Source of the DNA: UBA4417 sp031550085
Lineage (GTDB): Bacteria > Bacteroidota > Bacteroidia > Bacteroidales > UBA4417
DNA length: 64,000 bases
Direction: 5' to 3'
Assembly: GCA_031550085.1 (NCBI GenBank)
Contig: JAVBOY010000029.1
Coordinates: 1 to 64,000 of the forward strand
In this document: in pieces, positions 16,438 through 24,805 of the stretch
Layout of the letters: every line of letters starts with the position of its first letter
Position numbering within the stretch: the first letter of the stretch is position 1
Made by a program: the position numbers and the translations under genes
The notes under the pieces: model-generated
Databases searched by the model: none
What the model was told of the DNA's origin: nothing
What the model saw: only the letters and a program-made list of their open reading frames with translations

Positions 16438-17724
16438 ATGTTGAAAATTGAAAGAGAGGAAGTTTTAGAAAAACAAAAACCCAAAGTGAAAAAGAATTCC
16501 CGGTTTTCTACTCTCAGATTTTCATCCCGGAACGTTTTCGAACGCATCATTGAAAGCATACTCACGGTAAGCGGTGCCCTGACGAGCATCGCCATCCTGT
16601 TGATTATCGTCTTTTTGTTTAAAGAAGGATCCGGATTGTTTCGCTCTCCTTCAGTTGAAAAAGGATATTCCCTGTTTGTAAATTCCAAAAATACGGTACG
16701 CGACCTGAAGGTTTTAGAAATCAAACGGATTTTCGATTCGGAAATAACCAATTGGAAAGAAGTTGGAGGAATCGATCAGGAAATCAAGATTTTTCGCTTC
16801 GATGAAATTTTTACCTTGTATTCCGACGAAGAGTTGGGCGAAAATTATGCATTGCTGCCCCAAAAATTGGGAGAAGTCATCGCCGCCCATCCGAACATCA
16901 TTGCCTATTTACCGCAAAAGTATGCACCTTCCGATGCAGACGAAGTGAAAGCCCTGCCGGCAAAAAATATCAGCTTCAACGATTTCTTTTACGGCAAAGA
17001 GTGGATGCCTACGGCAACACCCGCTCCCCTCTTTGGCGTACTGCCGTTAATTTTAGGCACTTTGCTGGTCAGCCTTGTTGCGATTCTTATTGCAATGCCT
17101 TTGGGATTAGGCGTTGCCATTTACCTTTCCGAACTAGCCGGCGAACGAACCCGGAAAGTCATGAAACCTGCCATCGAATTGCTGGCCGGGATTCCTTCCG
17201 TGGTTTATGGATTTTTCGGCTTGGTGGTTTTGGTTCCCATTGTTCAAAAGACATTGCATTTGCCGGTAGGCGAGACTGCGTTTACCGGAAGTTTAATTCT
17301 TGCCATCATGGCGCTTCCGACCATCATAACGGTTGCCGAAGATGCCATGCGTAACACGCCCCGTTCCATGCGTGAAGCCAGTCTGGCATTGGGAGCAACT
17401 CATTGGCAAACCATTTACAAAGTGGTTGTACCTTATTCGTCATCGGGAATTTCTGCTGCCGTAGTATTGGGTATTGGCCGGGCAATCGGAGAAACCATGG
17501 CCGTATTGATGGTAACCGGTAATGCCGCAGTTATGCCCCGTTCTTTATTTCAGTCCGTACGCACCATTCCGGCGACCATTGCTGCCGAACTGGGCGAAGC
17601 GCCTGCAGGAGGCGCACATTATCAATCCCTGTTCGTACTGGGTTGCATTCTGTTTATAATTACCATGATCATTAGCATCACAGCAGAAATGATTTCGAAA
17701 AAGCAATTTAACAAAGGCGTATGA
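16438..17724 (+). CDS. pstC: PstC permease carrying a PstS-like periplasmic insertion (second system)
   Basis: At 428 aa this permease is more than 100 residues longer than the first PstC. After the first membrane helix (about 40-62) there is a periplasmic insertion (about 70-190). It contains EITNWKEVGG (102-111) and later EVIAAHPNIIAYLPQKYA, both of which line up with segments of the neighbouring PstS. The MetI-type core follows: LPLILGTLL, EAA loop MREASLALGATHWQT, and GRAIGETMAVLMVTGN. PstC and PstA form the phosphate channel energised by PstB. The gene overlaps pstA by four bases. A shortened PstS-derived or PstS-mimicking domain in the permease is the notable feature. Confidence 0.9.
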   Translation: MLKIEREEVLEKQKPKVKKNSRFSTLRFSSRNVFERIIESILTVSGALTSIAILLIIVFLFKEGSGLFRSPSVEKGYSLFVNSKNTVRDLKVLEIKRIFDSEITNWKEVGGIDQEIKIFRFDEIFTLYSDEELGENYALLPQKLGEVIAAHPNIIAYLPQKYAPSDADEVKALPAKNISFNDFFYGKEWMPTATPAPLFGVLPLILGTLLVSLVAILIAMPLGLGVAIYLSELAGERTRKVMKPAIELLAGIPSVVYGFFGLVVLVPIVQKTLHLPVGETAFTGSLILAIMALPTIITVAEDAMRNTPRSMREASLALGATHWQTIYKVVVPYSSSGISAAVVLGIGRAIGETMAVLMVTGNAAVMPRSLFQSVRTIPATIAAELGEAPAGGAHYQSLFVLGCILFIITMIISITAEMISKKQFNKGV

Positions 17725-18581
17725 GTAAAAATAAAAAACGGAGTCAACGCATTGCCTTTATCCTGCTCCGGATATTGGGTATTTTGGTGGTTGCCATTCT
17801 GTTTTGGATATTGGGCTTTATCGTTTACAACGGTATCGGCGTCATTAGTTGGGAATTCCTGACGGCCGGTCCAACCGAAGGCATGACCTCGGGTGGGATT
17901 TTCCCGGCCATCGTCGGAACCCTTTGTTTGGTTGCCGGAAGCATGCTGTTTGCATTTCCTTTGGGAGTGATGTCGGCAATTTATACCAACGAATATGCAG
18001 GAAACAATTGGATTGTAAAATTCATACGCATCATGACCAACAACCTGGGAAGCATTCCGTCCATTGTTTTCGGATTGTTCGGAATGGTCCTGTTTGTAAA
18101 TTACCTCAAATTCGGCGATTCCATCCTGGCCGGCTCGCTCACGTTGGGTTTGTTGGTATTGCCCTTGGTGATCCGCACCACCGAAGAAGCATTGAAAGCC
18201 ATTCCCAATTCATACCGGACCGGAAGTTTGGCTTTAGGAGCAAGTAAATTACAAACCATCCGGAGGGTCATTCTTCCCGCAGCTTTTCCCAACATTATCA
18301 CCGGTTTGATTCTTTCCGTCGGGCGCGTATCGGGAGAAACGGCGCCCATCCTGTTTACCGTAGCCGCTTATTTTTTGCCCAAACTGCCCGGCAGCATTTT
18401 CGACCAAGTGATGGCATTGCCCTATCACCTGTATGTGATTGCAACCAGCGGAACCGATGTAGCAGCCTCACGTCCCATTGCTTACGGAACGGCCTTGGTG
18501 CTGATTTTCATTGTTTTAATAATGAACCTTTTGGCAACTATTTTACGAAGGCATTTTGGAAAAAAAATGAAAACAAACTAA
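17721..18581 (+). CDS. pstA: Phosphate permease PstA (second system)
   Basis: This 286-aa membrane protein has six predicted helices and standard PstA features. These include the ISWEFLTAGPTEGMTSGGI segment before the core, the NEYAGNNW loop, the EAA loop AIPNSYRTGSLALGASKLQT, and VGRVSGETAPILFTVAAYF. It overlaps pstC by ATGA, which suggests translational coupling, and ends 40 nt before pstB. Nothing is unusual. Confidence 0.93.
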   Translation: MSKNKKRSQRIAFILLRILGILVVAILFWILGFIVYNGIGVISWEFLTAGPTEGMTSGGIFPAIVGTLCLVAGSMLFAFPLGVMSAIYTNEYAGNNWIVKFIRIMTNNLGSIPSIVFGLFGMVLFVNYLKFGDSILAGSLTLGLLVLPLVIRTTEEALKAIPNSYRTGSLALGASKLQTIRRVILPAAFPNIITGLILSVGRVSGETAPILFTVAAYFLPKLPGSIFDQVMALPYHLYVIATSGTDVAASRPIAYGTALVLIFIVLIMNLLATILRRHFGKKMKTN

Positions 18582-18621
18582 CAAAGCACAAAGGAATTAA
18601 AACACGTTCAGCAAAAGAACC

Positions 18622-19368
18622 ATGATTGAAACCAAAAATATAAACTTCTATTACGGCGATTTTCATGCCCTGAAAAATATTAGCATGAAAATGAAGCCGA
18701 ATACGGTAACCGCTTTCATCGGGCCCTCGGGTTGCGGGAAATCAACATTTCTGCGCCTGCTTAACCGTATGAACGATTTGATTGATGGAACCCGATTGAC
18801 GGGAGAATGCCTGATTCAGGGAGAAAACATCTATGGCAAATCGGTTCAGGTGGATGACCTGCGCAAAAAAGTCGGGATGGTATTCCAGAAACCCAATCCG
18901 TTTCCCAAGTCCATCTTCGAGAATGTCGCTTACGGATTGCGGGTGAATGCGATGGGGGACAAAAAATTTATTACCCAAAGGGTGGAAGAATCGCTGGTTG
19001 CAGCAGCCCTATGGGATGAAGTAAAAGACAAGTTGAAAAAATCGGCATTCGAATTATCCGGCGGACAACAGCAGCGGCTTTGCATTGCACGGGCATTGGC
19101 TGTTTCCCCTTCCATCCTGTTGATGGATGAGCCGGCCTCGGCACTCGATCCGATTTCGACTTCAAAAATCGAAGAACTGATTTATACCTTAAAACAAAAC
19201 TATACCATCGTTATTGTTACACACAACATGCAACAAGCCGCCCGCGTGAGCGACCAAACCGGTTTCTTCATGCTGGGAGAACTCATCGAATTCAGCGATA
19301 CCAAAAAGATGTTTTTGAATCCCGAAAACCAACAAACCCAAAATTACATTACCGGACGATTCGGTTAA
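18622..19368 (+). CDS. pstB: Phosphate transporter ATPase PstB (second system)
   Basis: This 248-aa protein has the canonical PstB sequence: Walker A GPSGCGKST (34-42), VFQKPNPFPKSIFENVAYG in the Q-loop, signature LSGGQQQRLCIARALA, Walker B ILLMDEPASALDP, and VTHNMQQAARVSDQTGFFMLGE. Every catalytic motif is intact, in contrast to the first system's LSIGQ. It couples ATP hydrolysis to phosphate import with PstCA. Confidence 0.95.
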   Translation: MIETKNINFYYGDFHALKNISMKMKPNTVTAFIGPSGCGKSTFLRLLNRMNDLIDGTRLTGECLIQGENIYGKSVQVDDLRKKVGMVFQKPNPFPKSIFENVAYGLRVNAMGDKKFITQRVEESLVAAALWDEVKDKLKKSAFELSGGQQQRLCIARALAVSPSILLMDEPASALDPISTSKIEELIYTLKQNYTIVIVTHNMQQAARVSDQTGFFMLGELIEFSDTKKMFLNPENQQTQNYITGRFG

Positions 19369-19370
19369 TC

Positions 19371-19446
19371 AGTGGAAAGTTAAGAATGGAAAGTGGAAAA
19401 TTAAATTCACTTTCAACTTTCAACTTTCAACTTTCAACTTTCAACT
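19371..19446. repeat. Low-complexity spacer with five TTTCAAC heptamers
   Basis: Between pstB and phoU there is a purine-rich half (GGAAAGT, GGAAAATT variants) followed by a pyrimidine-rich half with five tandem TTTCAAC units (19411-19445). The halves are loosely complementary, so the spacer can fold on itself. Similar spacers occur before flxC and before flxD in this window. Confidence 0.8.
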
Positions 19447-19455
19447 AAAAATTTT

Positions 19456-20124
19456 ATGAAGTATACCGAAAAAGAACAACAATCACTAAAAGAAGAAGTC
19501 AACCAAATGTGGAAATTGGTTCTTTCGCAACTCGAAAAAGCCAAGCAATCTTTTTTGAACAACGACATTGATCTGGCACGCGAAATCGTCAGCCGCGAAA
19601 AACGCGTGGATGCCTTTGAATTGAAAATTGAGAGCGATTGTGAAAATTTCATTGCCTTATACAGTCCCGTTGCCATAGATTTACGCTTGGCCTTGTCGCT
19701 TATAAAAATCAGCAGCACCCTGGAACGCATTGGTGATTTCACCGAAGGTGTTGCCCGCCATGTGATCGATGATGACTGCAATAAATTGGATGCACAACTC
19801 ATTGAAGAACTCCAACTGGAGCAGATGTTCGATACGCTGATCAGTATGCTGTCGGACGGATTTGTTGCACTGGAAAGCGAAAATACCAAAATATCGGGAA
19901 AAATTCTGGCAAAAGACGAAAATGTGGACAAAATCTACCGTGGTGCCCTCGATATTTTAACCGGATTTATGCAAAAGAATCCCGAATCCATCCGTTGCGG
20001 TTTGAAAATTCTTTTGTTGATCCGAAAGCTCGAGCGCATTGGCGACCATTGCAGCAATATTGTGGAAGAAATCGTTTTTTATGTAGATGCAAAAGTGTTG
20101 AAACACAGCGGCAGAAAAGCTTGA
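19456..20124 (+). CDS. phoU: Phosphate transport regulator PhoU
   Basis: This 222-aa all-helical protein has two PhoU repeats. Both carry the metal-binding E/DxxxD signature in the segments LKISSTLERIGDFTEG and LLLIRKLERIGDHCSNI. PhoU transmits the transporter's state to the PhoR kinase to shut off the regulon when phosphate is plentiful. The position between pstB and phoB is the conventional one. Confidence 0.93.
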   Translation: MKYTEKEQQSLKEEVNQMWKLVLSQLEKAKQSFLNNDIDLAREIVSREKRVDAFELKIESDCENFIALYSPVAIDLRLALSLIKISSTLERIGDFTEGVARHVIDDDCNKLDAQLIEELQLEQMFDTLISMLSDGFVALESENTKISGKILAKDENVDKIYRGALDILTGFMQKNPESIRCGLKILLLIRKLERIGDHCSNIVEEIVFYVDAKVLKHSGRKA

Positions 20125-20329
20125 TGCCTTAATCAAATTCAGGAGCTTTATCCGGCCGGACTTTTGTATTTTTATCCATGTTTTAAAATTGCAATTGTAC
20201 CGACAAAATCACCCACATAACTTAGAAAACAAATCAACGAATGAAATCGAAGTTCTGGTTTTATCCGTTTCCATCCGATGAAACAATTTATTACAAATGG
20301 AGAAAATAGTATCCATAAAAAGCACAACA

Positions 20330-21019
20330 ATGCCTGATAAAATACTTATTGTCGACGACGACCAAAATATTTGCGAAATACTCGAATTTAACCTCAAAAA
20401 TGAAGGATATGAGGTAGAATGCGTTTACTCCGCCGAAGAAGCCCTGAAAAAACTCCCGTCCGGGTTCAAGCTGATTCTGCTCGATGTGATGATGGGCGGC
20501 ATGTCGGGGTATAAAATGGCAGAAAAACTGCGAAACGAAGGAAATACGATCCCCATCCTGTTTTTAACGGCAAAAGATACCGAAAACGATATGCTGACGG
20601 GATTTTCCGTTGGCGGTGATGACTACATTTCAAAACCCTTTTCAATCAAAGAAGTCATTGCCCGCGTAAAAGCCGTAGCCAAACGATTTCCGGTTGCAGG
20701 TAGCCCGCTTGCCGCAAATCCCGAACGCAAACTCGTTTTTGACGATTTTATCATCGACCTGGAACGAAAAGAATTGATGGTAAAAGGAGAACAAATTATG
20801 CTCACAAAAACGGAATTCGAATTACTTGCCTTACTTGCCGAAAACCCCGAAAAACTCTTTTCGCGGGATGCCATTATTGATAAGATATGGAAAGAAACCC
20901 CTTACATCACTGAACGAACGGTGGATGTCCACATCACGCGTTTGCGTAAAAAATTAGGCACGTATGCTTCGCTTATTGCAAACCGTTCGGGATACGGATA
21001 CCGCTTTAACCGGATTTGA
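20330..21019 (+). CDS. phoB: PhoB-type response regulator (OmpR family)
   Basis: The receiver domain (KILIVDDDQNICEILEF, phosphoacceptor Asp52 in LILLDVMMGG, FLTAKDTE, Lys in YISKPFS) is followed by an OmpR-type winged helix (LTKTEFELLALLAENPEKLF, TERTVDVHITRLRKKLG, NRSGYGYRF). I prefer the ATG at 20330 (MPDKIL), which gives a normal family N-terminus; the frame also has an ATG at 20297. It controls phosphate-starvation genes and is encoded directly ahead of its kinase. Confidence 0.92.
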   Translation: MPDKILIVDDDQNICEILEFNLKNEGYEVECVYSAEEALKKLPSGFKLILLDVMMGGMSGYKMAEKLRNEGNTIPILFLTAKDTENDMLTGFSVGGDDYISKPFSIKEVIARVKAVAKRFPVAGSPLAANPERKLVFDDFIIDLERKELMVKGEQIMLTKTEFELLALLAENPEKLFSRDAIIDKIWKETPYITERTVDVHITRLRKKLGTYASLIANRSGYGYRFNRI

Positions 21020-21036
21020 AGAAAAAACTAAACATC

Positions 21037-22761
21037 ATGAAACTACGTTACAAACAGCGATTATTCCTGTATTTTGCAATTATATTTGCCCTATTTACCG
21101 TGGGCGTAGCAGTATTTGAGCAATCACGCGAAAAGACCTTCCGGACCGAAATGCTGGAAGAAAAACTGGATGCCTATACCGAAATTGTCCATGCTGCTTT
21201 AGCCGGTAAAACAACCTGTCCGGCTCCGGTATTGGACAGCCTGATGCCGTTGTTGCCGCAAAACATCCGCCTGAGTTTTATAGATAAAAAAGGAAACGTA
21301 TTGTTTGATAACTCGCTCAAAGACCTGTCTGTATTGGAAAATCATGCCCACCGGCCTGAAATTATGGCTGCGCTCGAGCAGGGAAAAGGAACGGATATCC
21401 GTGTTTCGGCCTCGAACAACAAAAAATACCTTTATTACGCCAAAAGTTTTGGCAACTATTACATCCGTGTGGCATTGCCTTACGATATACAAACGCAACG
21501 ATTCCTCAAAACGGACAACCTGTTTTTATACTTTATCCTGGCGCTTTTTGTGATTGTACTGTTGTTGTTGAATGTGGTGACAAACCGTTTTGGAAAATCC
21601 GTCCGGCAACTTCGCGATTTTGTCATGCTTTCCGGTAAGGACGACGCGGCGGTGCCGGAAATTAATTTCCCTAGAGACGAATTGGGTGAAATCGGAAGTA
21701 AAATCACCGAAAGCTACCGCCTGTTAAAAGACAGCCAAAAGAAAATTGCACAAGAACACCAAAAACTGTTGCAGCACATCCATACATCCGAAGAAGGCAT
21801 TTGCTTTTTTACCGAAGAGCGGAAAGTAGAACTTTACAACGGTCTGTTCATTCAATACCTCAACACCATTACAGACGAACCCAACAGCGATCCCTCCGCC
21901 GTATTTGGCGATCCTGCTTTCAACGAAATGAACCGCTTTTTATCGGAAAATACAGGCAACTATTTTGAAACACAAATCAAAAAACAAGGCAAAAGTTTTT
22001 CCCTTTACTTGAATATTTTTGAAGACAAAGGATTTGAAATTATCCTGAACGACATCACCAGCCAGGAAAAAACCCGTTTACTCAAGCAGGAAATGACCGG
22101 CAACATTGCCCACGAATTGCGCACCCCTGTTACCAGCATCCGGGGGTATCTCGAAACCGTATTAGAGCAGCCCCTGGATAAAGAAAAGAAGCAGTATTTT
22201 GTGACGCAGGCTTACAAACAAGCCATCGTACTTTCGGAATTGATTCAGGATATAGGATTGATCACCAAAATGGAAGAAGTCCCGCAAATGTTCAAACTGG
22301 AGGCCGTCGATATCGACCGGTTGCTCCGGACGCTGAAAGAAGATTTGTCGTTGCTGTTGCAGGAAAGGAAGATCAATATGGATTGGACGATTCCTGAAAA
22401 CCTCATCATGACAGGCAATTACCACTTGTTATATGCTGTTTTCCGGAACCTTACGGATAACGTGATACGCTATGCCGGCGAAAACATAGCCATTCGCATT
22501 AGCAAATACAATGAAGACAAAGATTTCTGTTATTTTTCATTTTACGATACGGGTACCGGTATATCCGGCGAAAACCATTTGAACCGTTTGTTTGAACGTT
22601 TCTACCGGATCAACGAGGGACGTACGCGCGATACCGGCGGTTCCGGGTTGGGTTTGTCGATTGTGAAAAACGCCATTGCATTCCACAAAGGAACCATTGT
22701 CGCTAAAAACAGGACGGAAGGCGGACTTGAATTTCTATTCAAATTGAAAAAAAATCTTTGA
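21037..22761 (+). CDS. phoR: PhoR-type sensor histidine kinase
   Basis: This 574-aa membrane kinase has a transmembrane helix near the N-terminus (about 6-25), an extracytoplasmic sensor of about 120 residues, and a second helix (FLYFILALFVIVLLLLNVV). A HAMP/PAS-like region and the transmitter follow. The H-box is NIAHELRTPVTSIRGY (His359), the N-box FRNLTDNVIRYAG, G1 DTGTGISGE and G2 GGSGLGLSIVKN. I chose the ATG at 21037; the longer frame begins at a TTG overlapping the phoB stop. It phosphorylates PhoB and is restrained by PhoU and the Pst transporter. A run of nine C's begins 9 nt after its stop codon. Confidence 0.9.
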   Translation: MKLRYKQRLFLYFAIIFALFTVGVAVFEQSREKTFRTEMLEEKLDAYTEIVHAALAGKTTCPAPVLDSLMPLLPQNIRLSFIDKKGNVLFDNSLKDLSVLENHAHRPEIMAALEQGKGTDIRVSASNNKKYLYYAKSFGNYYIRVALPYDIQTQRFLKTDNLFLYFILALFVIVLLLLNVVTNRFGKSVRQLRDFVMLSGKDDAAVPEINFPRDELGEIGSKITESYRLLKDSQKKIAQEHQKLLQHIHTSEEGICFFTEERKVELYNGLFIQYLNTITDEPNSDPSAVFGDPAFNEMNRFLSENTGNYFETQIKKQGKSFSLYLNIFEDKGFEIILNDITSQEKTRLLKQEMTGNIAHELRTPVTSIRGYLETVLEQPLDKEKKQYFVTQAYKQAIVLSELIQDIGLITKMEEVPQMFKLEAVDIDRLLRTLKEDLSLLLQERKINMDWTIPENLIMTGNYHLLYAVFRNLTDNVIRYAGENIAIRISKYNEDKDFCYFSFYDTGTGISGENHLNRLFERFYRINEGRTRDTGGSGLGLSIVKNAIAFHKGTIVAKNRTEGGLEFLFKLKKNL

Positions 22762-22958
22762 GGGTGAGTCCCCCCCCCTTGAAAACACAATAAAAGTGTT
22801 GTAACGTTCAAATACCATTTTTACGATTCCTCAAACGTTTGTTTTGTCAAACTGGCGACCAATCCGTTTTACGGAAGCGTTGTGAAATCGCTTTATGATG
22901 AGCTTTAACGCTTTCGGTAAGTTTTATTCTTTACCCCAGAGGTTACCCCTGTTTTTCT

Positions 22959-22980
22959 TACATTTGCATTCAAATGCAAA
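22959..22980 (+). promoter_or_regulatory. -7 box overlapping a perfect inverted repeat upstream of the M49 peptidase gene
   Basis: TACATTTG (22959-22966) fits TAnnTTTG. The perfect inverted repeat TTTGCATT-CA-AATGCAAA (22963-22980) begins inside the box and covers the expected transcription start. It could be an operator or a 5' hairpin. The rest of the 330-nt gap (22762-23091) shows only a C9 run (22770-22778) and no gene. Confidence 0.5.
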
Positions 22981-23091
22981 AGGTAGATTCCTCACCGACA
23001 CAAATCGATTTAATAAAATATTAATATTCAGATAATCATTTTATTCCAGTCGTTAAATATTTACACGAATTATTCATTAAAATTTCTAACC

Positions 23092-24750
23092 ATGTTCCGG
23101 AGATTAACCCTTGTAGCGACAATTGTTTTGGTTGTAGCAATTGCTTTTACATCCTGCAAAAGCAAACAAAAAAATCAACAAACCGATGAAAATCAAGTAA
23201 GTGAAATGCAAAAGAAAGTAAATGCGTACATTTCGGTCAAGCTCACCACCGACTTGAGCAAGCTGACTGGAAAAGAAAAACAAATGATTCCCATCCTGAT
23301 GGAAGTAGCCCAAATTATGGACGATTTATTTTGGAAGCAAACACTGGCGGAACCCAAAGATGAGTTTCTGGCTAAAATCACCGATACGGCAGCCCGTCGT
23401 TTTGCGGAAATCAATTATGGTCCCTGGGATCGTTTGGATGACAACAAACCGTTTATTGACGGTTTCGGCGTGAAACCCGAAGGAGCCAACTATTACCCCG
23501 CCGACATGACCAAGGAAGAATTCGAAAAATGGAAAGATCCCAACAAACAAAACCTGTATACGGTTATCCGCCGTCAAGCCGATGGAAAACTGAAAAGCAT
23601 TTGGTTTCATGATGAATATGCCGGAGGCTTGAAAAAAGCTTCGGAACTTTTATTGCAGGCAGCGGAATTAGCCGAAGATTCCGGATTGAAAAACTACTTG
23701 ACGCTTCGCGCAAAAGCGTTGACGACAAGCAACTATTTCCCCAGCGATATGGCTTGGATGGATATGAAAACCAATACCATCGATTTTGTGGTCGGGCCCA
23801 TTGAAAATTACGAAGATGCCTTATTTGGTTACAAAACCGCTTTTGAAGGCGCTTTACTGGTAAAAGACAAAGAATGGAGCCAAAAATTATCCCATTTTGC
23901 AGCTTTGTTACCCGAATTGCAAAAACAACTTCCCGTCGATCTGAAGTACAAACAAGAAACCCCCGGTTCGAACAGCGATTTGAATGCATACGACATCATT
24001 TATAACTCGGGACATGCCAACGAAGGCAGTAAAACCATTGCCATCAATTTACCCAACGATGAAAAAGTGCAATTGGCAAAGGGTTCGCGCCGCCTGCAAC
24101 TGAAAAATGCCATGAAAGCGAAATTCGACTACATTTTGATGCCGATTGCCAACGAATTGATGTCACCCGATCAAATAAAGAATGTCAAATTCGATGCCTT
24201 TTTCAGCAATGTAATGTTCCACGAAGTCGCCCACGGCCTGGGAATAAAAAATACCATCAACGGGAAAGGAAATACCCGCGAAGCCTTGAAAGAATGCTAT
24301 TCTTCCATCGAAGAAGCCAAAGCCGATATTTTGGGTTTGTTCCTTGCCACCAAGTTGATTGAAATGGGAGAAATCAAAGATTTAAGCATCGAAGATTGCT
24401 ACGTTACCTTTATGGCCGGCATTTTCCGTTCCGTACGTTTTGGAGCGGCCAGTGCACACGGGAAAGCCAACATGATGTGTTTCAATTTGTTCGAAGAAAA
24501 AGGAGCATTTACCCACGATGCCGACGGCAAATATCTGGTTGATTTTTCAAAAATGAAAACAGCGGTCGACGAATGGGCTTCCATTATTCTGCAATTCCAA
24601 GGCGAAGGCGATTATGAAGGCTTGAAAGCATACATTGCAAAAAATGGTACCATCCACGAAAAACTGCAAAAAGATTTGGATCAAATTAAAGAAGCCAACA
24701 TTCCTTTGGACATCGTTTACGAACAGGGCGCAAAAGTCTTGGGACTGTAA
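23092..24750 (+). CDS. M49-family zinc metallopeptidase lipoprotein (DPP III-like)
   Basis: This 552-aa lipoprotein (lipobox FTSC, Cys22) has the short zinc motif HEVAH at residues 377-381 and the second-metal motif EEAKAD (407-412). These correspond to HELLGH and EECRAE of dipeptidyl peptidase III. Bacteroidota have many such M49 variants with HExxH instead of HExxGH. It probably trims peptides in the periplasm or at the cell surface. It is about 100 residues shorter than classical DPP III. The conserved YEQG near the C-terminus and the YGPWDRLDD segment near the N-terminus also fit. It appears monocistronic and ends at a strong terminator. Confidence 0.85.
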   Translation: MFRRLTLVATIVLVVAIAFTSCKSKQKNQQTDENQVSEMQKKVNAYISVKLTTDLSKLTGKEKQMIPILMEVAQIMDDLFWKQTLAEPKDEFLAKITDTAARRFAEINYGPWDRLDDNKPFIDGFGVKPEGANYYPADMTKEEFEKWKDPNKQNLYTVIRRQADGKLKSIWFHDEYAGGLKKASELLLQAAELAEDSGLKNYLTLRAKALTTSNYFPSDMAWMDMKTNTIDFVVGPIENYEDALFGYKTAFEGALLVKDKEWSQKLSHFAALLPELQKQLPVDLKYKQETPGSNSDLNAYDIIYNSGHANEGSKTIAINLPNDEKVQLAKGSRRLQLKNAMKAKFDYILMPIANELMSPDQIKNVKFDAFFSNVMFHEVAHGLGIKNTINGKGNTREALKECYSSIEEAKADILGLFLATKLIEMGEIKDLSIEDCYVTFMAGIFRSVRFGAASAHGKANMMCFNLFEEKGAFTHDADGKYLVDFSKMKTAVDEWASIILQFQGEGDYEGLKAYIAKNGTIHEKLQKDLDQIKEANIPLDIVYEQGAKVLGL

Positions 24751-24770
24751 AAAACAAAACGATTATTCTT

Positions 24771-24805
24771 GAGGCTGCCTGACTTAGGCAGCCTCATTTG
24801 TTTTT
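24771..24805 (+). terminator. Terminator between the M49 gene and the convergent DUF2252 gene
   Basis: GAGGCTGCC and GGCAGCCTC form a perfect 9-bp stem around a 7-nt loop and are followed by ATTTGTTTTT. It serves the plus-strand gene and touches the stop of the convergent minus-strand gene. Confidence 0.9.
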
